Origin: Paenibacillus timonensis
GTDB taxonomy: Bacteria; Bacillota; Bacilli; Paenibacillales; Paenibacillaceae
Assembly: GCF_009725205.1 (NCBI RefSeq)
Contig: NZ_WNZY01000008.1
Span: 62,001 to 126,000 of the forward strand
Direction: 5' to 3'
Length of the DNA stretch: 64,000 nt
Shown: positions 8,384 to 17,454 of the stretch, in pieces
How positions within the stretch are numbered: position 1 is the first letter of the stretch
How the letters are laid out: each line of letters begins with the position of its first letter
The notes under the pieces: generated by a model
What the model saw: only the letters and a program-made list of their open reading frames with translations
What the model was told of the DNA's origin: nothing
The model's database searches: none
Program-made: the position numbers and the translations under genes

Positions 8384-11198
8384 AGGCGTTCACCTCTTTC
8401 CAAGCTAGCAACAGCTCATCTTCCTCATTCTCCCACTTCGCCTTGGCAAGATCCGCTTGATTGCCGCAAACCGGCTTGTAAGCACACCATCTGCAAGAGT
8501 CGGCATGGGGAGTTCCAAGAAATACGCCAGACTCGATGGAATCAAGCAGACGTTTCACCAATTGCACCAGCTCAGGTTTGCGGTTTTGCACTCTTCGTAT
8601 TTCCTCGCCTTTTCCCCGTTCCGTTGGAAAATAATAAGCCGACTCGGTCACCCTTGCTTCCAGGTCCAGACCCGTTTGTCGAAGGTACTGCTCAACTGCC
8701 ACTGCATACATAGCATGCTGCAGTTGCGTTCCTCCTGCGAAATAGGCATTCTCTTCGTACTTTCGCGGATTGCCGGTTTTGTAGTCGTAAATTTTGTATT
8801 CATGCGGACACAGCTCATCCACCCGGTCGACGAAACCCTTCATATAAATAATTGTTTCACGGTCCAAAACCACTTCCAGCGGATGCTCATCGGTTGAAAG
8901 CGACAACTCAAACCATTTCGGCAAGGTTTGGCGTTTCAGCTCCGTTTGATAAAACACGTCCACATCTTGACGAATCGCCTTACATTCCTGCTCAAACACA
9001 TGCGGGGATGGGGGCGGAATAAGACGCCTATATTCGCTGATCATCTCATCGGTAATGTGTTCAAGCCGTGAATCATCATGACGCAACCTGCGATCTCCAA
9101 CCTCATCGCCGGATTGAAAATCGACCCTCTCTTTTAAGTACTGATAAAAAATCGCGTGAAGCAGGCTCCCTCGATCGGCAGGGCCGAGCCAAGTATTACG
9201 ATCAAAGACCGGGATGTCCTTTTCTCTGATTTTTAAGACCGAACTATAAAAGAAACGTTTCGGACATTCTGCATAACGTTCCAACTCCGTCACGCTTAGG
9301 TGAATTTCCGGATTCCCCCGGTAACGAATCGTGAGTTCTCCACGCGGTTGAATAAGACCATCCGCTTCGGTCAACAAACCTTCTTGCACCTCATTCCTCG
9401 CCCTGATCAAATAGGAACGAATCTCCTGACGGGTCATAAATCCGGCCGGTATACCGAGAAGAGCATTCATTTCTGAAAAATCCATATTTTCATTTCCTGT
9501 GTACCCGCGGCAAACCTCAAGCAATTCAAAAGCGGCGTGATTGTCTTGCTGGTTTACGGGGTCATAGCTGCTGTAACTTAAGCTGACGTATCCGCTGATT
9601 CCGCCCAGCCTTGCGGCTCTTTCCTGTTTAGCCTGGTACACGGATTCCGCCGTGGTCCGCAGGCCGCCAATCCGTTCCCTTTCTTCGTCCAACAGGATGG
9701 GATCTTCTTTCACGGAAAATGACCAAGCCTCCTCATTCATGCCCAAGATAAACGTATGCGTTCGCCCTGACTCCCCCCCGTTTTCTAAAGAGGAAATGTG
9801 AAGATGTCCACTTTGCGGAGAAGCTTTCTTGACGCGCAGGTTTATCACCGTATCTTTCACGTAACGAATTGCCGATTCACTGGATATTACAGAGGGCTCC
9901 AATAGGATTAAACCATCCCGCTGTTCCTTTAATGAAGCTAAAACGAAATGATCACACGCATCGGACGTATTCCCTAAGTTCTCCAAAAAGTGCACCAGGC
10001 CTTCGAGCACATCCTGCACCGACCAGTGACAATCCACTGACAGTCGACCCAGCAACTCCTTGAATAGTAACGACCAAGTTTTATATGCTGCAGCGTGTTC
10101 TGGATTGCCTGATTGTTCAGCGTAATGATCCAATAATTCATAACGTTCCCGGCCCCATCCAATCCCGCTTTGCTCCAGTAAGCGTACAAGTTGCAGGGGA
10201 GTCATATTCAATTCGCCTTTCTCCAGCAATCGGGTTGATAAAATTCCATTACGAAAAGCTTGGATCAACCCATCCACTTTGAAGCCCGATTCCAGCCACT
10301 CCAGATAAGCGATGGCGGCCTTTCCCAGGGTTGAAAATGACGCGGATATCCCCTGTGAAAAAGTACTTGGAATGTTCAAATACTCCATTAAGGTATATAC
10401 CGCAACATAACTGCCGGCATAATCCGAAAGGATCAGCTCTGCTTGATCAAACGGCACCTCTTGTAAGAAAATTCTTCTGATGACTTCCCGTGCCTCCGCC
10501 AGCGTACCCGCCGCCCTAAACATATGAATTTGTTCTCGTTCATGTTGAGTCAAGTTATCCGGGAATAACCGCCCTTCCTGCCATATATGAAGCTTGTTTC
10601 TGGACAAACGATCAAGCATCTCTCGCTCAACCCGACTAAGTGATTCGTAATGAGAACTTGAAATCATGTATTCTGCCGCCTCGGGATCGCCTTCTGGCAA
10701 CAAGTCGGACAACCCGGTCATATCCATCCATGAACGCCGCGTCAGTTCCCGTTCGTACAAGTCTAACAAATGGATAACATAACGCCCTTTGGATAGATTT
10801 TCGAAATCCAGAGGAGTTAATTGCTCCGCCTTCAATCCCGCTAACCTCAACTCTTGCAATGCACTATGGAACCGTTCCACGATCCCGGCCGTTACACTTT
10901 CCCTGGGAACATACCCGTTATTTTCAGACAGATGAGTCAACATCAATTCGTAGACAAGCCAAAAACCTTGCTCCCGGTTCATCAGCCGTATCTGTCGGTG
11001 CAAGAGCTCCGCTTTAGTTTTTTGGATGATCAATGAATCTAACGTTGTCGTTTCTACGTTCATCAACGGTCCGTTTTCTTTACACATTCGGTTCAACCAC
11101 TGCTCTCCCTGCCCAAAGCTCCTAGCTAGAATCACCTTTCTGTGAAACGGCTGTTCCATACATCGTTCGTACAGATGCTTCGAAACGTTTGAGTCCAT
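8376..11198 (-). CDS. addB-like: AddB-like nuclease with a degenerate helicase half
   Basis: The 940-residue product resembles AddB. The C-terminal nuclease contains GFVDRVDE and IYDYKTG. Four cysteines expected to hold an iron-sulfur cluster are visible: one in AECPKRFFY and three in DSCRWCAYKPVCG. Where AddB normally has a Walker A (GxxGxGKS), the N-terminus reads ILARSFGQGEQWL, without the invariant Lys. ATP binding here is therefore doubtful and the subunit is probably structural plus nuclease. It is about 220 residues shorter than standard AddB. The ATG at 11198 has a good GGAGG site, and the 3' end overlaps addA-like by 8 bases. Confidence 0.82.
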   Translation of the reverse strand: MDSNVSKHLYERCMEQPFHRKVILARSFGQGEQWLNRMCKENGPLMNVETTTLDSLIIQKTKAELLHRQIRLMNREQGFWLVYELMLTHLSENNGYVPRESVTAGIVERFHSALQELRLAGLKAEQLTPLDFENLSKGRYVIHLLDLYERELTRRSWMDMTGLSDLLPEGDPEAAEYMISSSHYESLSRVEREMLDRLSRNKLHIWQEGRLFPDNLTQHEREQIHMFRAAGTLAEAREVIRRIFLQEVPFDQAELILSDYAGSYVAVYTLMEYLNIPSTFSQGISASFSTLGKAAIAYLEWLESGFKVDGLIQAFRNGILSTRLLEKGELNMTPLQLVRLLEQSGIGWGRERYELLDHYAEQSGNPEHAAAYKTWSLLFKELLGRLSVDCHWSVQDVLEGLVHFLENLGNTSDACDHFVLASLKEQRDGLILLEPSVISSESAIRYVKDTVINLRVKKASPQSGHLHISSLENGGESGRTHTFILGMNEEAWSFSVKEDPILLDEERERIGGLRTTAESVYQAKQERAARLGGISGYVSLSYSSYDPVNQQDNHAAFELLEVCRGYTGNENMDFSEMNALLGIPAGFMTRQEIRSYLIRARNEVQEGLLTEADGLIQPRGELTIRYRGNPEIHLSVTELERYAECPKRFFYSSVLKIREKDIPVFDRNTWLGPADRGSLLHAIFYQYLKERVDFQSGDEVGDRRLRHDDSRLEHITDEMISEYRRLIPPPSPHVFEQECKAIRQDVDVFYQTELKRQTLPKWFELSLSTDEHPLEVVLDRETIIYMKGFVDRVDELCPHEYKIYDYKTGNPRKYEENAYFAGGTQLQHAMYAVAVEQYLRQTGLDLEARVTESAYYFPTERGKGEEIRRVQNRKPELVQLVKRLLDSIESGVFLGTPHADSCRWCAYKPVCGNQADLAKAKWENEEDELLLAWKEVNAYA

Positions 11199-11291
11199 TG
11201 AAACCCACCTCCAGCTTACTTGCTTTATGGATCATCCTAGTCTTCTCAACTGTCTTCAGCTTGTCAGCGAATAAATGTTCGACAGTTTCGC

Positions 11292-11330
11292 AAAAAAAGA
11301 ACTGTCCAGTTTAATCCCCCTGTACAGTTC
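11292..11330 (-). terminator. Rho-independent terminator after the broken WYL gene
   Basis: GAACTGT (11299-11305) pairs with ACAGTTC (11324-11330). On the minus strand seven T residues follow. It lies 7 bases past the stop of the WYL frame. Confidence 0.8.
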
Positions 11331-11336
11331 CAAAGT

Positions 11337-12291
11337 CTAAGAATGATATAAGGCCATCCAGTCCGCCAACTGTTGTTTTAAAGTCTCCCTGGCCGAAGCC
11401 GGCTCTAAAATTTCCGCCGCCGGGCCATATTGCTGAATCCACATCAAAAACTCTTTCTCGTTATTGACAGTAACTTCAAATAGCAGGCTTCCGTCCTTCG
11501 AATCCTTCATCCAAGGCTGGACGAACAGTTCCTCTTCCTTGATGTAACGAGCTACTTCCGGGGAAAAACGCACCTTGAACCGGGTATTCTTCTCTCCGCG
11601 ATCAATCGACCAAGTGTTTTTAAGATACTGTTTGAGATTAAAATCCCCCTTATCGAAGGTCCCTGCGGTAATTTCAACCTGCTGAAACCGGCTAATGCGG
11701 AAGGTACGAATCGCTTGCTTTAAATGACAATAGCCGATCAAATATAACCCTTGTTTCCGCGGAACGAGGAAATAGGGATCTATATTGCGTTCCGTCGTTT
11801 CGTCACGAGATTGCGTATGGTAGACGGTATGGAGCGTCTTATTCTCAAGAATCGCCTGAATGATCGGCTGCAAAAAATTAGGACTTTCTTGGCGATAAGC
11901 CGGCGTTCCCATTTGAATGACATCTGCGATGTCCTCAATGATGCTGTTTTGCTTGAGATTTCTCCTTCAAATGTGTCCCCATTACTTTGTCATAGGCCGT
12001 ATCGAATCCGGGAGGTAGCTTGTCCGTATCCAATACTGACGGCAGCAGTGAAAACGCAAGCGCTTCTTGCTCCGTAAAATTGAGCGGATACAAGAAAAAC
12101 TTGCCCATAAAGCGATAGCCCGTCCCACGTTTTTCATTCGTCACAGGAGCAATTAACGACAATACATCCAAGTCACGATAGATGGTTCGAATATTCACAT
12201 CACATTTCAGCGCCAAATCCGCAGCAGAAATGCCCGGATTCGCTTGGATCGCATTAATAATATTAAAAATACGAATGACTTTATCGATCAT
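11337..12291 (-). pseudogene. DeoR/WYL-type transcription regulator, split by a frameshift
   Basis: Two frames together make one HTH_11-WYL regulator of about 317 residues. The first (start 12291) has the winged helix, with NIRTIYRDLDVLS, and runs out in AKQHH at 11935. The second carries the WYL part, with NIDPYFLVPRKQGLYLIGY and the C-terminal WCX-like region ending at 11337. Removing one base from the TTTT run at 11947-11950 (AAAA on the coding strand) joins them without a gap. The lesion is thus a single homopolymer indel: real inactivation, or a sequence error. The gene lies between the AddAB-like operon and an inverted repeat that could be its operator. Confidence 0.75.
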
Positions 12292-12306
12292 AGGATTCTC
12301 CTGGGT

Positions 12307-12330
12307 AATTAGTTCTATTTGAAACTAATT
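12307..12330. promoter_or_regulatory. Inverted repeat upstream of the WYL regulator
   Basis: Arms AATTAGTT (12307-12314) and AACTAATT (12323-12330) form a perfect 8-bp dyad 16 bases upstream of the regulator's start. Position and symmetry suggest an autoregulatory operator; no direct evidence. Confidence 0.5.
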
Positions 12331-12803
12331 ACTAGTTTCTACATTGAAGGGTAATTTCCTTCCTGTCTATTGTTATGTAAACAGTACATTATTCTTTAGA
12401 TTGCTCCGATGAGAAAGCGTAGTTGCTTCTCTTGAACATTATGCTGAAACAGAAAATTAAACGCCCCCTTATATCCCTACGAGGAGAACACCTAGAAGTA
12501 AAATACTAAAAAGCAGACTTCTCCAGTGCCAATAAATGGAAAAGTCGGAGAGCTTCCAGCCCCTTCCCTTCTCTAACATTTGTTGACCAGGTAACAATGC
12601 ATACGTCTCATCGGCCGGAACCCTAGAAATATTGAAGGCACAAAGTCATAGAATGAATGTGTGATTGCAACTGAAACGATATTAATACAGCAATAACAAT
12701 CGGACTAATATTCAATAGAATTTTTTATTTTCTTACAATAGAATTATAGATGGGCTATTACATTTAGGTTATACACTTCAACGATAGTGAAGGGGATAGG
12801 ATA
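12331..12803. other. Intergenic stretch between two WYL regulators
   Basis: About 470 bases without a convincing gene. The right part is very A/T-rich and should carry the promoter of the plus-strand WYL gene. I saw no clear remnant frame, no tRNA and no repeat beyond the dyad just to its left. Confidence 0.5.
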
Positions 12804-13790
12804 GTGGTTGAAATCAGTAATGCGGAACGTCTCATGAAGATACGTGATATCCTTTTCACACAAACGGATGAAGATCATCAATTGTCAATTAAGGAGATTA
12901 TTAACCAGCTTCAGTTACAGTTCGGTGGCGATTATCAAATATCAAAAAACACGGTAAAAAAATCAATTATCGAACTGAGAGAAAGCGGATTTAATGTGGA
13001 AGAATATGTAGGAGATAAGAATACGGTTTATTATCGGCATCAGTATAGAAAATTTGAATTACATGAACTCCGAATGCTTATTGATGCCGTTTCTTCGGCC
13101 AGATTCATTACACCTAATGAAACAAAAAGGCTAATTGACAAAATAAAAGCCTTAACAAGCAATCATTTAGCAAAAAAACTACAGCATCAAATTTCAGTCG
13201 ATCCATCGGTTAAGGCACTTAACCAGGAAGTGCGTTATCATATTGACCAGATTCATACATCAATTGATGAGCATAAATTCATTACCTTTCAGTACGGCAA
13301 TTATAACGTTAAGAAGAAATTTGTTCTTAGGCACGAAGGAAAGTTCTATACCGCCATACCTTTGGCATTGGTCTGGAATAACGATTATTATTACGTTGTG
13401 GCTAAAAGCCAGAGTCACAATGAAATCAAGCATTATCGAGTAGACAGAATGAAAAACGTATCTGTTATTACTGAAACATTCACCCCTATTGACTTTAATA
13501 TTGCCGAACATATGAGGCAGTCGTTCAATATGTATCCAGGAGAAGTTGAGTACATCGAGATCCAATTTGATAACCACTTGATCAACGTCGTGATTGACCG
13601 ATTCGGACAAGACATAAACATTTGGAAAATCGATGATCAGAACTTTTCAATTAAAATAAAAGCGGCAATTAGTGAAGGCTTATTAAGATGGATTCTCATG
13701 TGGGGCAGTGATGCAAAAGTAATTTCCCCGCAAACTCTTGTTGAAAAACTCAGACAAGAAGCCATTAAAATGTCTAATCTATATTCATGA
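12804..13790 (+). CDS. WYL-domain transcription regulator
   Basis: The 328-residue product has an N-terminal winged helix (ISKNTVKKSIIELRESGF) and a WYL-type ligand domain around residues 150-240 (HKFITFQYGNY, later FYTAIPLALVWNNDYYYVVA and HYRVDRM). WYL regulators often control defence loci by sensing nucleic acids or nucleotides. The start is a GTG with a GGGG-type site ahead. A strong terminator follows. The Sir2 gene begins about 100 bases downstream on the same strand but behind that terminator, so they are probably separate transcripts. Confidence 0.85.
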   Translation: MVEISNAERLMKIRDILFTQTDEDHQLSIKEIINQLQLQFGGDYQISKNTVKKSIIELRESGFNVEEYVGDKNTVYYRHQYRKFELHELRMLIDAVSSARFITPNETKRLIDKIKALTSNHLAKKLQHQISVDPSVKALNQEVRYHIDQIHTSIDEHKFITFQYGNYNVKKKFVLRHEGKFYTAIPLALVWNNDYYYVVAKSQSHNEIKHYRVDRMKNVSVITETFTPIDFNIAEHMRQSFNMYPGEVEYIEIQFDNHLINVVIDRFGQDINIWKIDDQNFSIKIKAAISEGLLRWILMWGSDAKVISPQTLVEKLRQEAIKMSNLYS

Positions 13791-13816
13791 GGCATCCTAA
13801 GCGGATGCCTCTTTTT
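13789..13816 (+). terminator. Rho-independent terminator after the WYL gene
   Basis: Perfect 9-bp stem GAGGCATCC (13789-13797) / GGATGCCTC (13803-13811) with loop TAAGC, followed by five T. It overlaps the last codon of the WYL gene. Confidence 0.9.
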
Positions 13817-13896
13817 ACATTACCCACCGCTCAAATATTTGATTACCTTGTATGATTTAATCAATTTATAAAGAGTTACTTTGGAGGGTGGAATCG

Positions 13897-14640
13897 ATGA
13901 TTGCAAAGTGGCTAAAGGAATCCAAATATGTAGTATTTTTCACGGGAGCGGGTATGAGCACCGAGAGTGGGGTCAAAGACTTTCGCTCACAAGATGGATT
14001 GTGGCATGGGAAAGACCCTCAGTTATTAGCAAGCAAAGATGCAATGAGACATAACAGGAAGGAATTCGTTGAGTTTTACCGCAATCGGATTGAAGCCTTA
14101 CACCATGTTCAGCCACATCAAGGTTATCATATCTTAACAACCTGGGCAGAGCAGATAAAACTGAGGTCAATCATAACGCAAAATACAGATGGATTGCATG
14201 AACAGGCTGGAAATTCCAATGTCCTCTCTCTTCACGGAACAATTAGACAACTGCATTGCAATTCTTGTGGTACAAAGTATTCTACTGACAAATTTATCGA
14301 TGGCGTTCATTTATATTGCGACTGTGGAGGGTTTATTCGTCCATCTGTAGTGCTCTTTGGAGAATCTTTGAATGCTGATCTATTAACCGCGGCAAACAAA
14401 GAGGCTAGAAAAGCAGATCTATTCATTGTACTTGGCTCTTCATTGGTAGTTTCACCTGCAAATTACTACCCCTTAATCGCCAAAGAAAACAATGCGAAGT
14501 TAGTTATTGTGAATTTTGATTCTACTCCGTTGGATGACATTGCAGATGCGGTAATTCATAACCGTAGAATCGGCGATGTACTAAAAGAATTATCCGATGA
14601 TCTTCACTCAGGAATGAACAATGAAATGAAGGAGGTTTGA
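13897..14640 (+). CDS. Sir2-family NAD-dependent protein
   Basis: A compact class III sirtuin of about 247 residues. The NAD motifs are GAGMSTESGVKDFR at the N-terminus and TQNTDGLH in the middle. The catalytic His is in LSLHGTIRQL. Four zinc-binding cysteines sit in HCNSCG and YCDCGG, and GSSLVVSP closes the NAD pocket. It either deacylates proteins or hydrolyses NAD; many prophage and defence loci use Sir2 domains for NAD depletion, but those are usually larger fusions. The ATG at 13897 is 8 bases after GGAGGG, better than a GTG inside that site. It heads a three-gene operon: the next gene's ribosome site overlaps its stop. Confidence 0.88.
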   Translation: MIAKWLKESKYVVFFTGAGMSTESGVKDFRSQDGLWHGKDPQLLASKDAMRHNRKEFVEFYRNRIEALHHVQPHQGYHILTTWAEQIKLRSIITQNTDGLHEQAGNSNVLSLHGTIRQLHCNSCGTKYSTDKFIDGVHLYCDCGGFIRPSVVLFGESLNADLLTAANKEARKADLFIVLGSSLVVSPANYYPLIAKENNAKLVIVNFDSTPLDDIADAVIHNRRIGDVLKELSDDLHSGMNNEMKEV

Positions 14641-14645
14641 GTACA

Positions 14646-15020
14646 ATGTTCTGGCTCCTCACGATTGTGGCACTTCTGTTGAACTGTCGGAATACATCAA
14701 AACAATCTCAAAAGGATTCATATATAACAAACCCTCAAGGACACTGGGTCAATAGGGGTACTGCATTTGACGAGCGATGGGAATGGTGGGAACCAAAATC
14801 CAATAAGATTCTTTTGTATGTGAGCGTAGTGGAGAATGAAGGAAAATACACGATTATCGTTAATAATAAGCCTCCAAAGAAAGGTATTGAGTATGTAAAT
14901 TGCACCGAAAAACGAGAAGCCAAAATAGCTATATCTCTATATCATTCATACTATTCCGTTCTTGGTACAGTTGATGTTGCCGATTATGTTGGAATAGAAC
15001 TAAATAAAATTAAAATTTGA
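14646..15020 (+). CDS. Hypothetical protein with N-terminal membrane segment
   Basis: The 124-residue product starts with a short hydrophobic segment (MFWLLTIVALLLNC) that could be a membrane anchor or a poor lipoprotein signal, since LLNC does not fit the lipobox well. The rest is polar, with an aromatic patch DERWEWWEP and a possible small beta domain (ILLYVSVVENEGKYTIIVNN). No family recognised. The ATG at 14646 is 10 bases after GGAGG; a TTG at 14637 would sit directly on that site. It lies between the Sir2 gene and the next unknown gene and is very likely co-transcribed with them. Confidence 0.65.
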   Translation: MFWLLTIVALLLNCRNTSKQSQKDSYITNPQGHWVNRGTAFDERWEWWEPKSNKILLYVSVVENEGKYTIIVNNKPPKKGIEYVNCTEKREAKIAISLYHSYYSVLGTVDVADYVGIELNKIKI

Positions 15021-15033
15021 ATGGAGAATGAAA

Positions 15034-15681
15034 ATGAAACAGCCGTATGCTTATGGTGAATTCATTAAACTGGGAGAAACCACTTTTCGGACTTCGGCTT
15101 ACATTCAGTTCGGGGAATCAGAAAAATCCATCGGTGCTTGTTTGCTCCTAAATCCTGGTTCTGCTCATTTTGATAAAAATTCAGAACTGTTTCACTCTCT
15201 TCAAAGTACAGGATTTGCAAAAGGAGAAATTAAGTTAGATCCAACCATGAAACAGCTTGTAAAATTCTTGAACGGAATTTATGGCATGGATCAACCGATT
15301 AACGGACACTTTCATATCTACAATCTGTTTACATTGCAAAATACTGCATCGTCTCATGCCATTGATCAGTTTGAAAATTTGGTAAATTGCGGCGAATATC
15401 CGATCGAAGAATCCTCGGTTGATCTAAATAAACTGAAATCTCACCCCTGGCTCCTCTTAGGTTGGAGTGTTGAGCAGAATTCAAAATGGAAAAACCTCGA
15501 ACGTGTTAAAGACCTTTGGCGGAATCTGATTAACGAGTCCAACGTGCCCGCGTTCGGTAAAAAACACAAGCAAAGAGACGACTACTATCATCCTTGCCCA
15601 TTAATTCCAACTCAGCAACCGAAAATGTTAAACGAACTTATTTCACTTTATAACCAAAAGTTCAATATACATCATACCTAA
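15034..15681 (+). CDS. Uncharacterised protein, distantly DUF1643-like
   Basis: The 215-residue protein contains ACLLLNPGSAHF, reminiscent of the ILLNPS block of DUF1643 proteins, then HFHIYNLFTLQN and WLLLGWSVEQN. I take this as a weak similarity, not an identification. No signal peptide or membrane helix. The ATG at 15034 is 7 bases after GGAG; the earlier ATG at 15028 is too close. It ends the Sir2 operon. Immediately after its stop, in the same frame, a gene fragment begins, so this is also a recombination junction. Confidence 0.65.
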   Translation: MKQPYAYGEFIKLGETTFRTSAYIQFGESEKSIGACLLLNPGSAHFDKNSELFHSLQSTGFAKGEIKLDPTMKQLVKFLNGIYGMDQPINGHFHIYNLFTLQNTASSHAIDQFENLVNCGEYPIEESSVDLNKLKSHPWLLLGWSVEQNSKWKNLERVKDLWRNLINESNVPAFGKKHKQRDDYYHPCPLIPTQQPKMLNELISLYNQKFNIHHT

Positions 15682-15909
15682 AATCAGCCCAAGCCAAGAT
15701 ATACTTTCCTCAAGTGGAACCAGAAATATGGAGCAGAGGCTAAATTTATTGTTAAAGATAATTGGACAGGGAGTCAGAGTGTATTTGTGCCAGATAGATG
15801 TCAGGATTTGGTGTGGACTCAGTTAAATTTGGCAAACGATCTCTCAATTGCTGATTGGGTCGAATTTGGAGAAGAGAGCGTTGATGAATTGGAACCTATT
15901 GCTTTTTAA
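15682..15909 (+). pseudogene. 5'-truncated gene remnant
   Basis: Seventy-five codons follow the previous stop codon in the same frame with no start codon. They encode a protein-like sequence: PRYTFLKWNQKYG, then NWTGSQSVFVPDRC and WVEFGEESVDELEP, ending in TAA. A ribosome site (AGGAGG) and a further gene follow directly, as in an operon. The simplest reading is that a deletion removed the promoter and start of this gene and joined the rest to the Sir2 operon. Confidence 0.55.
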
Positions 15910-15923
15910 CAGGAGGTATCAAG

Positions 15924-16265
15924 ATGAATCAAACATGGGAAGATATCCTTATTTTAGGCGGGGAAGGCGGTTCAGTTACCTTGTTAGGTTTGAGGGGACA
16001 GGGTGAAACATGGATTTTTAGAAAAAAAACAAATGAAGGAGCCTTAGCAGACATATTAGATGGAGAAGATTTATCTGAACTCGTTCAATACAGGTCAATG
16101 ATTGTTACGAATTGGGTGGATGCCTTGTCACTATTGGGACGATCTTGGATGAAACTACGCCCGCTTTACGTTCATCCGCAATTCAAGGGGCTGGTATGGA
16201 ATGAGGTGAGATCGGAAATTAAACTTAGGACACGAAGGGATTGGGAAATGAGTTGTTTACTCTGA
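15924..16265 (+). CDS. Hypothetical protein
   Basis: A 113-residue product with an N-terminal beta-rich part (DILILGGEGGSVTLLGL) and a helical C-terminus. Family not recognised. The ATG has an excellent AGGAGG site. It was probably the second gene of an operon with the truncated gene just upstream; whether it is still transcribed, by read-through from the Sir2 operon, is uncertain. Confidence 0.6.
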   Translation: MNQTWEDILILGGEGGSVTLLGLRGQGETWIFRKKTNEGALADILDGEDLSELVQYRSMIVTNWVDALSLLGRSWMKLRPLYVHPQFKGLVWNEVRSEIKLRTRRDWEMSCLL

Positions 16266-16572
16266 ATTGATTATTAACCACGGGCCATCCGTCTCGTAGT
16301 TAATAAATAGCCGCAAAGTCTCATTTGTGAGAAATTGCGGCTGTTCTTCAAGAGAATTGATCACAAATCCTACTATTTGCTCGTCTCCGACATTAATTCT
16401 CTATTTATTATTTATGAGAGAGATGTATGCAAAAATTTCATTATGTAATTTTAGAGTTTTGTCATACTTTCTGATACCACGCTGTTAAACTGTGCTTTCT
16501 CGTACTTATCATTTGCGTTCAATGTCATGATTCTATAGGAGTAAGCGTCATATACATATGTTGCATATTCAT
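16266..16572. other. Intergenic stretch with one hairpin
   Basis: The stretch holds a good hairpin with arms AGCCGCAA (16309-16316) and TTGCGGCT (16335-16342). The downstream plus-strand sequence is only moderately T-rich, so it may be a weak terminator for the gene ending at 16265. I see nothing else in it. Confidence 0.5.
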
Positions 16573-16887
16573 TCAGTGCTGATGCCAGTTTTCATCTTCC
16601 GTGACAACAATCCCATGCACAAAATCATCTAAAAGATATTCGATCTCTTGTTTATCCTCTGTATAAACGTCAAGTATTGCAGATTCTTGTTCATTTTCAT
16701 CAAGCTGATAGATCTCTGCGAACCGCTTCATATCCTGCTTTATGATATCAAAAATATTTAGTAAATCCTTTACTGTTATTTGATCAACTGTTAACGTTTC
16801 TTCTTCCCTAATATCCTTCGTTAGCATATCGCCCTCATGAGGATCAATTTCCTCGGAATTTTGGAACTTAAATAAAGAAAAACTCAC
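16573..16887 (-). CDS. Hypothetical acidic protein
   Basis: The 104-residue, acidic, helical product (KDLLNIFDIIKQDMKRF, then EIEYLLDDF) has no recognised domain. The first possible start is GTG at 16887 without a ribosome site. A Met at residue 21, preceded by GAGGG, may be the real start. It lies next to the recombinase gene cluster but behind that cluster's terminator. Confidence 0.45.
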   Translation of the reverse strand: MSFSLFKFQNSEEIDPHEGDMLTKDIREEETLTVDQITVKDLLNIFDIIKQDMKRFAEIYQLDENEQESAILDVYTEDKQEIEYLLDDFVHGIVVTEDENWHQH

Positions 16888-17067
16888 AAAAACAGTCTTT
16901 TTCTCAATTTTATCTCCACATTTAATAGCACAACTTTATTAAAATCTGAATAAAGTCATGATAGAAAAACAGGGGAAAAGCTTGATAGATCTGGTTTTTG
17001 CCAGTTCTCCATTCATCCCTTTCCCTATATCATCACGTCTTTTCGATTTTCAGCACAGGTATCGCAT

Positions 17068-17099
17068 GCAAAAAACCTCCACCGCGACGGTAGAGGTTT
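17068..17099 (-). terminator. Rho-independent terminator of the recombinase operon
   Basis: AAACCTC (17073-17079) pairs with GAGGTTT (17093-17099), extended by CACCG/CGGT pairing; a T run follows on the minus strand. It closes the unit small gene - recombinase - gene at 17115. Confidence 0.8.
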
Positions 17100-17114
17100 A
17101 CGAGTGCACTTCTC

Positions 17115-17429
17115 TTATTTTTCCGAATACTCTTTGGTCGCTGTGTCCAGCATGGAGTTCCAACTTGCAAAGTCTGTCTCCCTAACTACATGACGATTTA
17201 AGAGTTCATCATTGATGTTATTAATATCTTCATGTGTCTCGGCTTGGAAATTGCCCTTTTCTAAAAACTCTTCAAAGCTATTATGGCTTGAATGTTTTCT
17301 CATAAACGACTCATGAAACAAACTGCTTAATGAAATATGACTTGGATCTTCCTCCATCGTTCTTTGACCTTGTAAATCCTTCAGTAGTTCGTCCATTGAC
17401 ATTGGTTTTTGCTTTCTCAGAATACCCAC
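17115..17429 (-). CDS. Hypothetical protein downstream of the recombinase
   Basis: A 104-residue polar, helical protein (MDELLKDLQGQRTMEED, later ASWNSMLDTATKEYSEK). It starts with GTG only 25 bases after the recombinase stop and is followed by a strong terminator, so it is co-transcribed with the recombinase. It could be a directionality or accessory factor, but nothing in the sequence proves that. Confidence 0.55.
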   Translation of the reverse strand: MGILRKQKPMSMDELLKDLQGQRTMEEDPSHISLSSLFHESFMRKHSSHNSFEEFLEKGNFQAETHEDINNINDELLNRHVVRETDFASWNSMLDTATKEYSEK

Positions 17430-17454
17430 CCCTAAATTAAGTTTATTACTGAAT

